Positions 34,068 to 43,449 are shown, numbered from the stretch's first letter. The stretch is 64,000 bases of DNA from Bin87 sp963665395 (GCA_963665395.2 OY762251.1:3596001-3660000), one strand, 5' to 3'. Made by a program: numbers and translations. The notes: generated by a model not told the origin, from the letters alone.

Positions 34068-35258
34068 ATGCCCAGCAACGCTGAATACATCGCCATCGAG
34101 CAGAAATACTACGCACAAACCGTACGGCGCCGGCCGGTGGTTATCGTGCGGGGCGAAGGCTCTCGAGTGTGGGACGCCGACGGCAAGGAGTACATCGACT
34201 TCGTGGCCGGCTGGGCCGTGGACAACTTGGGCCACTGCCCGCCGGTGGTGGTGGAAGCCATCGCCCAACAGGCGGCGACGCTGATTCAGACCTCGAACCA
34301 GTTCTACACGTTGCCCCAGCTGGACATCGCCGAGATGCTGATTGAAAACTCCTGCATGGACCGGGTGTTTTTCTGCAACAGCGGGGCGGAAGCCGTCGAA
34401 GGCGCGCTCAAGCTCGCCCGTCGTTACGGGAAGCTGCATAAAAACGGCGCCTATGAGGTGATCACTGCTTTCAATTCCTTCCACGGGCGCACCATGAACG
34501 CGGTGGCCGCCACCGGCCAGCCTCACTACCACGAGCTCTTTGAACCCATCCCCGAGGGGTTCACCTACGTTGACTTCAACGACGTGGAGGCGGTGATGAA
34601 CGCCACCACCGACAACACCGTCGCAGTGATGGTGGAGCCGGTGCAGGGCGAGGGCGGCGTCAATATTCCCGATGACGACTACTTCCAGCGCCTGCGAGCG
34701 TGGTGCGACCAGAACAACATCCTGCTGATATTGGACGAAGTGCAGACCGGTATGGGCCGGCTGGGCAGCCTGTTCGGACACCAGGAATACGACGTCGAGC
34801 CGGACGTGATGATACTGGCCAAGGGGCTGGGGTTCGGCGTGCCCATCGGCGCTTTCCTGTCCAAAGAGAACGCTATGGCCCTCACCTACGGCGACCACGG
34901 CAGCACCTTCGGCGGCAATGCGCTCACCACCGCCGCGGCCGCCGCCGGCACGCGCTACCTGCTGGACAACGATATTCTCGGCAACGTCAAACGCATGGAG
35001 GTGGCACTGAGCGACCGTCTCAACGGGCTGAAAGCCCGCTACGGGTTCGTGGACGAAATCCGCTGCAAGGGCCTGCTGGCGGCGGTGCAGTTCGACAGCG
35101 ATATCATGCCCCAGGTGATGGACGCCGCCGAGGCGGCCGGCGTGCTGCTGAACGGGGTACGCCCCAACGCGGTGCGCATCATGCCGGCGTTGAACATAAC
35201 CGAAGACGAGATCGAAGAGGGGGTGGGGCGGCTGAGCGAGGCGCTGGGGAACATTTAG
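34068..35258 (+). CDS. argD: Class III aminotransferase, acetylornithine aminotransferase type
   Basis: A 396-residue PLP enzyme. FCNSGAEAVEGALKLAR is the phosphate-binding block, LILDEVQTGMGRLG holds the Asp that contacts the PLP ring nitrogen, and the Schiff-base Lys is in MILAKGLGFG. HGSTFGGNALTTAAA is the second phosphate motif. Length and order fit ArgD, which makes N-acetylornithine for arginine synthesis; a related class III aminotransferase is possible. argG lies nearby on the other strand, which supports the arginine reading. AGGGAGCGGATTACTC precedes the ATG. Confidence 0.85.
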   Translation: MPSNAEYIAIEQKYYAQTVRRRPVVIVRGEGSRVWDADGKEYIDFVAGWAVDNLGHCPPVVVEAIAQQAATLIQTSNQFYTLPQLDIAEMLIENSCMDRVFFCNSGAEAVEGALKLARRYGKLHKNGAYEVITAFNSFHGRTMNAVAATGQPHYHELFEPIPEGFTYVDFNDVEAVMNATTDNTVAVMVEPVQGEGGVNIPDDDYFQRLRAWCDQNNILLILDEVQTGMGRLGSLFGHQEYDVEPDVMILAKGLGFGVPIGAFLSKENAMALTYGDHGSTFGGNALTTAAAAAGTRYLLDNDILGNVKRMEVALSDRLNGLKARYGFVDEIRCKGLLAAVQFDSDIMPQVMDAAEAAGVLLNGVRPNAVRIMPALNITEDEIEEGVGRLSEALGNI

Positions 35259-35284
35259 CTACAGCGCAAAGTATCACAATGCGA

Positions 35285-35322
35285 GACGCCGGCGGCGTTC
35301 CTGCGGGGATGCCGCCGGCGTC
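35285..35322 (+). terminator. Hairpin after the aminotransferase gene
   Basis: GACGCCGGCGGC (35285-35296) and GCCGCCGGCGTC (35311-35322) are perfectly complementary around a 14-base loop, 26 bp after the stop. There is no T run, so it may terminate weakly or protect the transcript end. Confidence 0.55.
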
Positions 35323-35357
35323 CGCGTAAAGCGCCCTCGTATGGAGGACGTTTCATC

Positions 35358-35669
35358 ATGGCTTTCTTTCCAACAACAACCGAGCCGGAAGCTCTTATAG
35401 AAGAATATGCTGTAGAAGTCGCCAGGCGATTGGGCTACCAAGGCCCGCAGGCTCGCAACCAGGCGGTACTAAAGGCACTCCAGACCTTGATCAACGTACT
35501 TCCACCGCCCCAGCTGACCGAAGAGGAGCGGGCCGAGGCAGATGCGCGGCGGGCGGCCGTTAGGGAGTTCGGACGCAAGTATCGTGAAAAGCATCCCTAC
35601 GACCCGGCTAACCCGGAGTCCCGAGTATGGCAGGAAGAACTCTATAACGAGCGCGGGTTGCCAAAATGA
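35358..35669 (+). CDS. Putative antitoxin of a VapBC-like pair
   Basis: A 103-residue protein preceded by TATGGAGGACGTTTCATC. The N-terminal half is helical with a possible DNA-binding part, and the C-terminal half is highly charged (TEEERAEADARRAAVREFGR) as in VapB tails that wrap the toxin. It overlaps the PIN-domain gene by 4 bp (ATGA). No classical VapB motif is certain, so the assignment rests mainly on the pairing. Confidence 0.7.
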   Translation: MAFFPTTTEPEALIEEYAVEVARRLGYQGPQARNQAVLKALQTLINVLPPPQLTEEERAEADARRAAVREFGRKYREKHPYDPANPESRVWQEELYNERGLPK

Positions 35670-36055
35670 TGGCGGCGGACACTTCGGCGCTGATTGCAGT
35701 ATTAACCCGTGAAGAGGGATACGAGATTTTCGCCAATGCGATGAACAGCAATGGACCTATCCTGGTATCCGCTGCCACCGCAGTGGAATTTTTGATTGTC
35801 GCGCTGGGCAGAGGGGAGGACGCTTACCGGGCTGCTATCAATATGCTGGCAGACCCTGACATTGAGATTGTCCCTCTGGACTATGACCAGGCACTGGCCG
35901 CCGGCGAAGCCAACCGCCGCTACGGCAAGGGTCGGCATCCCGCCGGCCTGAACTTTGGCGACACCTTCGCCTACGCTCTCGCGTCGGTTCGCAATCTGCC
36001 ACTGCTTTTCAAAGGCAACGACTTCGCACAAACCGACATCATGGCAGCCGTTTGA
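35666..36055 (+). CDS. PIN-domain ribonuclease, VapC-like toxin
   Basis: A 129-residue PIN domain with all four acidic residues in place: D5 (AADTSALIAVL), E41 (AVEFLIVAL), D99 (NFGDTFAYALA) and D119 (KGNDFAQTD). It would cleave RNA with bound Mg2+, with the upstream protein as antitoxin. LFKGNDF is the typical last PIN block. Length is normal. Confidence 0.9.
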   Translation: MMAADTSALIAVLTREEGYEIFANAMNSNGPILVSAATAVEFLIVALGRGEDAYRAAINMLADPDIEIVPLDYDQALAAGEANRRYGKGRHPAGLNFGDTFAYALASVRNLPLLFKGNDFAQTDIMAAV

Positions 36056-36077
36056 GCCGAGCCCTCCCTGCTAGTAG

Positions 36078-37268
36078 CTAATCCCCCTGCTGCCGCCGCT
36101 GCGTCCGCACCGGGAGGCCGTAGATGTCAATGAAGCCCTTGGCGGCGGTGTGGTCGAACTCGTCGGCGCGGTCGTAGGTGGCCAGGCCGTAGTTGTACAG
36201 CGGGCGGTCAGCGGTACGGCCTACGACTACGCAAGATCCTTTGTGGAGGCGGACGCGGATGTTGCCCGATACGTGCCGCTGGGCGCTGTCCACGTAGGCG
36301 TCCAGGTCGCGGCGGTGAGCGGTGTACCACAGGCCGTTATAGACCAGTTCGGCATACTCCTGGGCAATGCGTTCCTTGAAACGGCTCTGCTCACGGGAGA
36401 GGGTCATGGTCTCCAGAGCGCGATGGGCTGAGTGCAACAGGACGGCAGCGGGCGATTCGTACACCTCGCGGCTCTTGATGCCCACCAGCCGGTTCTCCAC
36501 GTGGTCAATGCGCCCGATGCCGTGGGCGCCGGCCAGTTCGTTCAGGTGGCTGATCATGGCGACGCCGGCCATGGCCTCGCCGTCAACGGCGGACGGGATA
36601 CCTTCCTCAAAGCGGATTTCCACGTAAGCGGGTTCGTCGGGAGCGGCGGCCGGGCTGACGGTCCACTCGTAAGCGTCCTCGGGCGGTTCGACCCAGGGGT
36701 CTTCCAGCTCGCCGGCCTCGGCGCTGCGGCCCCACAGGTTCTCGTCGGTGCTGTACTTGTTGTTGGACGGGGCGATGGGAAGATTGCGATCCCGCGCGTA
36801 GAGCGCCTCATCCTCGCGATTCATACCCCACTCTCGGATGGGGGCGATGAGTTCCACTCCGGGAGCCAGGGCGGACACTCCGACCTCGATGCGCACCTGG
36901 TCGTTACCCTTGCCCGTGCAGCCGTGGGCCACGGCGTCAGCGCCGCGCTCCCGGGCCACGTCAGCCAAGTAGCGGGCGATCAGGGGACGGCCCAAGGCGG
37001 TGGCCAGAGGATACTGTCCCTCGTAGATGGCGCCGGCCCGGAGGGCGGGCCACAGAAATTCCTCCACCAGGGTTGCTCGGCCGTCAACCGTGACAGCCTC
37101 GGAGGCGCCCACGGCGTAGGCGCGCTGGCGGATGGTTTCCAGGTCCACCATGCCCAGGTCGATGGTGCAGGTAATCACGTCGGCGTCGTAGTTCTCCTGG
37201 AGCCACGGTACGGCGACGGACGTATCCAGTCCACCGGAGTAGGCGAGGACAATTTTTTTACTGGGCAT
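36078..37268 (-). CDS. argG: Argininosuccinate synthase
   Basis: A 396-residue enzyme that joins citrulline and aspartate using ATP. VLAYSGGLDTSVAVPWL at the N-terminus is the ATP pyrophosphatase P-loop. HGCTGKGNDQVRIEVG near residue 115 and APSNNKYSTDENLWGRS near 170 are the citrulline- and aspartate-binding blocks. AAGGA lies 13 bases before the ATG at 37268. It follows the hypothetical gene 37290-37985 by 21 bp in the same direction. Confidence 0.96.
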   Translation of the reverse strand: MPSKKIVLAYSGGLDTSVAVPWLQENYDADVITCTIDLGMVDLETIRQRAYAVGASEAVTVDGRATLVEEFLWPALRAGAIYEGQYPLATALGRPLIARYLADVARERGADAVAHGCTGKGNDQVRIEVGVSALAPGVELIAPIREWGMNREDEALYARDRNLPIAPSNNKYSTDENLWGRSAEAGELEDPWVEPPEDAYEWTVSPAAAPDEPAYVEIRFEEGIPSAVDGEAMAGVAMISHLNELAGAHGIGRIDHVENRLVGIKSREVYESPAAVLLHSAHRALETMTLSREQSRFKERIAQEYAELVYNGLWYTAHRRDLDAYVDSAQRHVSGNIRVRLHKGSCVVVGRTADRPLYNYGLATYDRADEFDHTAAKGFIDIYGLPVRTQRRQQGD

Positions 37269-37289
37269 GGGCGCTGCATTCCTTCTCGT

Positions 37290-37985
37290 TCACTGGGTCG
37301 GCGCGGTGCGCAGTTGGTTGACGTAGTTCACCAGAGCGAAAACGCCGGAGGCTTGCCTTACGGAAAACTCCGAGCCCATCAACCCGCCCAGGCGGCTGAA
37401 GACGTCCAGCCGGATGCGTCGGCCATTGTTGACGATGGAGCGATCCCAGTGGGCCTTCACGCCATCGATGGTGGCCATGGGAACCCGGGCCGAGTCGGAT
37501 GACACCGACTTCCCCAGGTACACGAAGTCGCGGTCGGCCCACATCATCCCCCGGCGACACTGGAAAGGCCCGACCAATTCGGGGGCTTCGAGGGACGTTT
37601 CCCCGAGTTCCGTGGTTTCTTCATCGGTATAGATATGGTGCAGGTGCGCCGTCAGGCTGATCATGCCCGAATACTGGAGTACGCCGAAGCTGGCCCTCAC
37701 CAGTCCTACCGGACCCTGGACCATCAGCTTGGTCTCGGCGCGAGTGGGGTTCTCCTTGAAAAAATCCCAGTCCGCGATGATGTCCGATACGTCGTTCAGC
37801 GGGAGGCGAAAGGACTGGCTGGTATCGATGCCGGACTTGTGAAGACATCCGTCCTCGATCCATACCAACCCGTCCAGGCAGGGAATTGGCGTGAACTGTT
37901 GGGGTGGTCGCACCCGGCCGGCGCGTTTTTCTACCGCATCATCGCCGCCGGATTCGTAGCGACGGCGCCGGAAAATCTTCATCAT
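37290..37985 (-). CDS. Hypothetical protein upstream of argG
   Basis: A 231-residue soluble protein with a basic N-terminus (MMKIFRRRRYESGGDD) and a repeating beta pattern (two related halves around LNDVSDIIADWDFF and MATIDGVKAHWDRS), suggesting a duplicated PH-like or beta-barrel unit. AAAGGGGGC precedes the ATG. No family is recognised; it is likely co-transcribed with argG. Confidence 0.65.
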   Translation of the reverse strand: MMKIFRRRRYESGGDDAVEKRAGRVRPPQQFTPIPCLDGLVWIEDGCLHKSGIDTSQSFRLPLNDVSDIIADWDFFKENPTRAETKLMVQGPVGLVRASFGVLQYSGMISLTAHLHHIYTDEETTELGETSLEAPELVGPFQCRRGMMWADRDFVYLGKSVSSDSARVPMATIDGVKAHWDRSIVNNGRRIRLDVFSRLGGLMGSEFSVRQASGVFALVNYVNQLRTAPTQ

Positions 37986-38030
37986 GCCCCCTTTGCTGCG
38001 GGTTGGACGCTGTACTCAGCGATGAATATT

Positions 38031-38188
38031 CTACCAGCATATTGCGGGCCGTGGGCGCCGGCTGCGCGATGGCCAGACACTCGCGCACGATGTCATCCGG
38101 AACCAGCCGGTCGAAATCCAGCCGCTTGCGCACCGCGCGTGGTGGTGGTCAGCAGTTCGTCGGGCGACAAGTTGTGGATGGCGGGCAT
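38031..38188 (-). pseudogene. Nitroreductase-family N-terminal remnant
   Basis: From 38188 the frame reads MPAIHNLSPDELLTTT, then after a shift near 38135 RKRLDFDRLVPDDIVRECLA and QPAPTARNML. Together these match the first 50 residues of nitroreductases (RKRLDF.RPVP...ECL..A.QAPTGSNM). The rest of the gene is missing, with the hypothetical gene 37290-37985 starting right after. A short relic with both a frameshift and a 3' deletion. Confidence 0.7.
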
Positions 38189-38475
38189 GGCAATGGGACT
38201 CCTGATTATGCAATGTGAAGCCAATGATACCACCAGTATCCCCGAAACCCGGCGGCGGCGAGAATGGTTGCGGCTGCTGAAGCTGAACCTGAGCCTTTGC
38301 AAAATTGTGCCATAACCCGAACGCCCCCCTCGCAATGATGTTAAAGGAGGGCCCATGTCCAGTCGCAATTCGGAAACTTTGACTATAGTCTATTCTAAAT
38401 CCATCATCGCTATGCTATTGTGATGATACAACGGTAATTCGACGGTTGTCCCCACTGAAAGGGAGTCTATCCGCA

Positions 38476-41400
38476 ATGGAAATAACCGCTGCCATACGAA
38501 AAGCCTTGCGCCACGCCAACCCCCACCGCCCGACGCTCCCGCTCGTGCTTGCAGTCGGGGCTATGTTGGGATTGCTGTTCAGCGCCTTTCTCCTGGCCCC
38601 GCCAGCATCCACCCCTACCACGGCAAGTGGCCCCACGGCCCTCACCGGAAGCGTGGCGACCGACCGGGCTGCATTGGTTGATTCATACAACGCCACGAAA
38701 GGCCCTAACTGGCAGAACAGGACCCACACGTCGAGCAGCAAGTGGTCGTCGTGGACTCCCGTGAGCCCTGGCCGGCCCGGCCAGCAGCAACCGCCGGGTG
38801 TACCTACCAACTTTACGGCATCGACGGGTTCCAACCCAGGAGTGGTGACTTTGCGCTGGACGCCGGGTGCCAACGCCACAGTGCATCAGGTTGATTACAA
38901 AGAAGGTGACAATGGACAATGGCGAACTTGGAGTTCGCAATTGTCGGGCAATGCCAGTCGTGTGACTATCACCGGGCTACAGGCGGGTCAGAAGTACTGG
39001 TTTGCGGTGAAAGCCGGCCGGGGCTCGTCCGGGAATTACGTCTGGTCAGCGTGGACCCCGGTGGCGCGGGCTTGGGCGGGTCAGGTGAAACCGCCAGGAG
39101 TGCCTACCAATTTCACAGCATCGGCAGGTCTCACTCCCGGAGTGGTGGGTTTGACCTGGTCGAGTGTGCCTAACGCCACGGTGTATCGGGTCGATTACAA
39201 GGAGGACGGAGGACAATGGCGGACTTGGAGTTCGCGACTATCCCACAGCTTTGCGATTTTCACCGGACTGAAGCCGGGTCAGAAGTACTGGTTCGCGGTG
39301 AAAGCCGGCCGGGGCTCGTCCGGGAATTACGTCTGGTCGGCGTGGACCCCGGTAAGGTGGGCCAGGGCCGGCCAGCAACAACCGCCAGGCGTGCCTGCCA
39401 ATTTCACGGCATCAACAAGTCCCACTCCTGGAGCGGTGACTTTGACTTGGACGCCAGGCGTCAACGCTACGGTGCATCAGCTCGATTACAAGAAGGACGG
39501 AGGCAGTTGGGGGACCTGGAGTTCGCAGCTATTGGGCTACGCCAGCGGTGTGACGGTCACCGGGCTACAGGCGGGTCAGAAGTATTGGTTCGCGGTGAGA
39601 GCCGGCCGGGGGTCGTCCGGGAATTACGTCTGGTCGAATTGGACCCCGGTGGACTGGACTTGGGCGGGCCACCAGGTGCAACCGCCGGGCGTCCCTACCA
39701 ATCTTACGGCATCGACGGGCAACAATGACGGCCAAGCGACGTTGACATGGAAGGCGGCCGATGCCGAGTGGTACCAGGTCGCTCAGAAAAGAGGCGATAA
39801 CGGGGATTGGTTACATCTTGACCCGGTATACTCGGATCTGCCACCACCACCGGTGGAGGGGGGCTACTGGACTCTTCATGAAACGATAACCGGGCTGGAG
39901 CCGGGCCAGAAGTACTGGTTTGGGGTGAGAGCCGGTCGAGGCGCGGCGGGAAATGAGGTCTGGTCCGCGTGGAGCGATGTAGTGTCGGTTACGTTAGGCC
40001 AGAAGCAACCCCCGGGCGTGCCTACCAACCTTACGGCATCGACGGGCGACAATGACGGCGAGGTAACGTTGAACTGGACGCCGGGCGCCGATGCCACGGT
40101 GCATCAAGTCGCTTATAGAACTCGGAGCGGAGGAGATTACCAGCACTCGGAAACCACAGGCGACGCGAACAGTTTGACGATATCCGGGCTGACGCCGGGA
40201 CTGGAGTACTGGTTCACGGTGCGGGCCGGCCGGGGAGCGGCGGGGAGTGAACTATGGTCGTCGTGGTGGGAAGACGCAAATGGCAAGTATTTGCTTGCCA
40301 CTGCCAGCGGGGGGCAACCCCCGAGCGCGCCTACCAACCTTACGGCATCGACGGGCGACAATGACGGCGAGGTAGCGTTGACCTGGACGCCGGGCGCCTA
40401 TGCCACGGTGCATCAAGTCGCTTATAGAACTCGGAGCGGAGGAGATTACCAGCACTTGGAAACCACAGGCGACGCGAACAGTTTGACGATATCCGGGCTG
40501 ACGCCGGGACTGGAGTACTGGTTCACGGTGCGGGCCGGCCGGGGAGCGGCGGGGAGTGAACTATGGTCGTCGTGGTGGGAAGACGCAAATGGCCAGTTTT
40601 TGCTTGCCACCGCCAGCGGGGGACAACCCGTCCTGTCGGCGACGGTGAACGACGACGGGTTGGTTGACCTCACCCTGTCCAACGGGACCGGCAATTGGTG
40701 GTTCCGCATCAACCAAGGCACCTGCACGGCGGCGTCTGGCAGCGCGTACAGAGGCATCGGAGGCTACCGGCCGGGGACGTACCAGGTGCGGGCATATTCC
40801 GACAGCGGCTGCCGTAACCAGATTGGGGCAACGACGTCTTTCACTATACTGGAAACCGTCCTGATACTGGAAGCCGTCCTGTCGGCGACGGTGAACGACG
40901 ACCGGTCGGTTGACCTGACGCTGTCCGACGACCGGGCGGTTGGCCTGGCAGCGTCCGACGACCGGGCGGTTGGCCTGGCGGCGTCCGACGGACCCAGCAA
41001 CTGGTGGTTCCGCATCAACTGGTGGACCTGCACGCCGGTGTCTGGCGGCACGGTCAGCAACATCCAAGGCTACCGTCCCGGGACGTACCGTGTGCGAGCC
41101 TTTTCCGACAGGAACTGCGCCTACCAGATTGCGGAGACATCCTTCACCATTTTCTTGGACAAGGCCCCGCTGGTCGCCTTCTACAACGCCACCGGCGGCC
41201 CCACCACCTGGATCAACAATACCAACTGGAACACCGATAAGCCCATCGGCGACTGGCACGGTGTGACCACTGATGACGACGGGCGGGTCACCAAGATAAT
41301 CCTCAGCAGCAACAATTTGACCGGGTCGATACCCACGGATTTGGTTGGGCTCACGAAACTGCAAACGCTAACGCTCCGGGGCAACCGTCTGACTGGCGAA

Positions 41401-43134
41401 ATACCTGACTTGAGCGCTCTTTCCGACACGCTGGGGTGGCTGAACCTGGAACGCAACGAGTTGAATGGAAATATACCAACCTGGCTGGGTGAGTTCACCG
41501 AATTGCGGGGCTTGGGCCTGGGCCACAACCGGCTGTCTGGGACCATACCAGCGGAGTTGGGAAATCTTAACAACTTGCGGGTTCTGTATCTGGACCACCA
41601 GAGTTATTTCAGGGGGCAAACTTTCCCAGCTAATTTTGAGAAGATCTACAACAACGACTTCTATTATCTCAATGGGTCGATACCCGCGGAGCTGGGCAAC
41701 CTCAAGCAATTGGAAGTTCTGGACCTCAGCGATAACCGGCTGAGCGGCAACATACCGTCGCAATTGACTTTCCTCAAAAACCTGGAGACGTTGAACCTCG
41801 GGCGCAACCAGTTGACTGGGACAGTGCCTGAGCTGAGCAATCTCACTAACATGAACCGTCTCTACCTCCAAGATAATAGCGAACTGCGAGGGACGATACC
41901 GGTAGGCACTCTTTCCAATCTGACGGCGCTGAACCTCCAGGGAACTCAAGTATCAGTTGTACCGCCTCAACACGCTAACCTGGCCGCTATCCAAAGGGAC
42001 CGCGCCGCCTTGGTGGAACTCTACAACCTTGCCGGTGGCTCGGCATGGGAGTGGGGGAACGGATGTTCCCGGTGGGAGGTGGACAACAATAACGCAAACG
42101 TCAGCGGATGGTGTGGAGTGACCGTTGACTCGAACGGCCGCGTTGCCAAACTTTCACTTCCGGGGGGCGACCTGAACAATTATTACAGAAGCCTGAAGTC
42201 ACCGCTGGGGAACTGGCGCAATCTATCAATTCTGGGTGACTTGACCGCCCTCACGCATCTGGACCTCTCCGGCAATGACCTGGGCGGGGTATTGCCTGCT
42301 GAACTGGACCAACTGACCAAACTCACGCATCTGAACCTGTCAGGCAATGCGTTCCAGGGAGACATAGAAGACCAGATTACGGGTCGTGACCGCGACATCG
42401 AATGGGGAAACCTGCAAAATCTGGTTGAACTGGACTTGTCGAATAACAGGAGATGCGAGCTCATTGGGGAAGGCCCGCTGAGCACCTGTAATCACGGGTT
42501 GAGCGGCTATATTCCGGTTGGGATTCCCTACCTCCCAAATCTGTCGCTCCTGAACCTGTCCGGCAACCAGTTGACCGGGGGCGCAGCGTTGCTGCTGGAG
42601 CATGATGGATTTACCGGAAACGCAGACGCCACGATAAAAATAGACCTCAGCGACAATCCGTGGTCCAAGGAGTCACGTCCGGACTACTGGAATGAATTTC
42701 AGGCTGAGATGACCCGCGGGTTCGTGGAACTGGGCGTCTTGACGGCCCATCAACTTACGGGCTATCCAAAACTGGACGCCCAAAGCGTGAGAGACTACGC
42801 GGCAGCTAAGGGCCTGGAACAAATCCAGGTCAGAGCCGTCACACACGTTGCGGCCTCCGGAAAATACGCGAAGGCGGCAACCTGGATTATCAGAGGCGCC
42901 AAATTAGTGGGCGGCGCCAGTAGCGTAGTAGGCTGGGTGTCCTTTACCGTGGAGGGAGCCCAAATTGTAAATCAAATGCTGTCCGCGGTCATAGACTTCC
43001 TCGAGAAAGGCCCCGGTCAAGTTGTCAAAAACGCCCAAGACAAGTATCTGGGCACTTGGTGGTCGTGCCTGAATCAGAATAACTTTCACCTTAACGCGAA
43101 GCTAGCAGAAGAGGCGTGCGCGCATCTGAAATAG
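38476..43134 (+). CDS. Giant surface protein with FN3 and plant-type LRR domains
   Basis: A 1552-residue protein. The start at 38476 follows AAAGGGAG. Residues about 20-45 form a membrane anchor or signal (LPLVLAVGAMLGLLFSAFLL). Residues 58-100 carry a truncated LRR cap (ATDRAALVDSYNATKGPNW) fused to an FN3 tail. Six FN3 domains begin at residues 106, 206, 303, 403, 512 and 615. Two beta repeats start near 719 and 801 (VLSATVNDD...NWWFRI). LRR blocks run about 895-1170 and 1172-1399, with LxGxIPxxLGNLxxL units typical of plant-type repeats. The last 150 residues are helical with a hydrophobic core (AKLVGGASSVVGWVSFTV). Probably exported and adhesive or protein-binding; no enzyme domain seen. 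Confidence 0.85.
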   Translation: MEITAAIRKALRHANPHRPTLPLVLAVGAMLGLLFSAFLLAPPASTPTTASGPTALTGSVATDRAALVDSYNATKGPNWQNRTHTSSSKWSSWTPVSPGRPGQQQPPGVPTNFTASTGSNPGVVTLRWTPGANATVHQVDYKEGDNGQWRTWSSQLSGNASRVTITGLQAGQKYWFAVKAGRGSSGNYVWSAWTPVARAWAGQVKPPGVPTNFTASAGLTPGVVGLTWSSVPNATVYRVDYKEDGGQWRTWSSRLSHSFAIFTGLKPGQKYWFAVKAGRGSSGNYVWSAWTPVRWARAGQQQPPGVPANFTASTSPTPGAVTLTWTPGVNATVHQLDYKKDGGSWGTWSSQLLGYASGVTVTGLQAGQKYWFAVRAGRGSSGNYVWSNWTPVDWTWAGHQVQPPGVPTNLTASTGNNDGQATLTWKAADAEWYQVAQKRGDNGDWLHLDPVYSDLPPPPVEGGYWTLHETITGLEPGQKYWFGVRAGRGAAGNEVWSAWSDVVSVTLGQKQPPGVPTNLTASTGDNDGEVTLNWTPGADATVHQVAYRTRSGGDYQHSETTGDANSLTISGLTPGLEYWFTVRAGRGAAGSELWSSWWEDANGKYLLATASGGQPPSAPTNLTASTGDNDGEVALTWTPGAYATVHQVAYRTRSGGDYQHLETTGDANSLTISGLTPGLEYWFTVRAGRGAAGSELWSSWWEDANGQFLLATASGGQPVLSATVNDDGLVDLTLSNGTGNWWFRINQGTCTAASGSAYRGIGGYRPGTYQVRAYSDSGCRNQIGATTSFTILETVLILEAVLSATVNDDRSVDLTLSDDRAVGLAASDDRAVGLAASDGPSNWWFRINWWTCTPVSGGTVSNIQGYRPGTYRVRAFSDRNCAYQIAETSFTIFLDKAPLVAFYNATGGPTTWINNTNWNTDKPIGDWHGVTTDDDGRVTKIILSSNNLTGSIPTDLVGLTKLQTLTLRGNRLTGEIPDLSALSDTLGWLNLERNELNGNIPTWLGEFTELRGLGLGHNRLSGTIPAELGNLNNLRVLYLDHQSYFRGQTFPANFEKIYNNDFYYLNGSIPAELGNLKQLEVLDLSDNRLSGNIPSQLTFLKNLETLNLGRNQLTGTVPELSNLTNMNRLYLQDNSELRGTIPVGTLSNLTALNLQGTQVSVVPPQHANLAAIQRDRAALVELYNLAGGSAWEWGNGCSRWEVDNNNANVSGWCGVTVDSNGRVAKLSLPGGDLNNYYRSLKSPLGNWRNLSILGDLTALTHLDLSGNDLGGVLPAELDQLTKLTHLNLSGNAFQGDIEDQITGRDRDIEWGNLQNLVELDLSNNRRCELIGEGPLSTCNHGLSGYIPVGIPYLPNLSLLNLSGNQLTGGAALLLEHDGFTGNADATIKIDLSDNPWSKESRPDYWNEFQAEMTRGFVELGVLTAHQLTGYPKLDAQSVRDYAAAKGLEQIQVRAVTHVAASGKYAKAATWIIRGAKLVGGASSVVGWVSFTVEGAQIVNQMLSAVIDFLEKGPGQVVKNAQDKYLGTWWSCLNQNNFHLNAKLAEEACAHLK

Positions 43135-43212
43135 ATTCAGTTCAGAGGTTGGCGGGCGACCACTCACGCCACCACTGGCACGCCGTTCTCCTGGTCACCA
43201 TGAGCCAATAAT

Positions 43213-43449
43213 CTAACGCTGACTACGTGCCAAACCGCCCCCGGCGCCCCCGGCGCCGATACCGGCTGAAGTATAGGCGGCCTTCGGCGTCGCGGAGGTT
43301 ATCGATTCCACGCCGTGGTCTTCTGCCCAGCGCAACGCGAAACGTCGTTCCGCCGCGTTCTGCGCGGAGTCCAGCAATTCGCGGGTGGTTTTCTCATTCG
43401 ACCGCTTTTCCCGATTGTTGACGTATTCGGCTGCCATTAAGCCTATCAC
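43213..43449 (-). CDS. Small hypothetical protein
   Basis: A 78-residue frame with a GTG start at 43449 preceded by GGAGGCAATCATC, a good ribosome-binding site. The first 50 residues are helical and charged (AAEYVNNREKRSNEKTTREL) and the tail is Gly/Ala-rich. No family recognised. It begins 37 bp from a MITE end, so upstream sequence may have been replaced. Confidence 0.4.
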   Translation of the reverse strand: MIGLMAAEYVNNREKRSNEKTTRELLDSAQNAAERRFALRWAEDHGVESITSATPKAAYTSAGIGAGGAGGGLARSQR

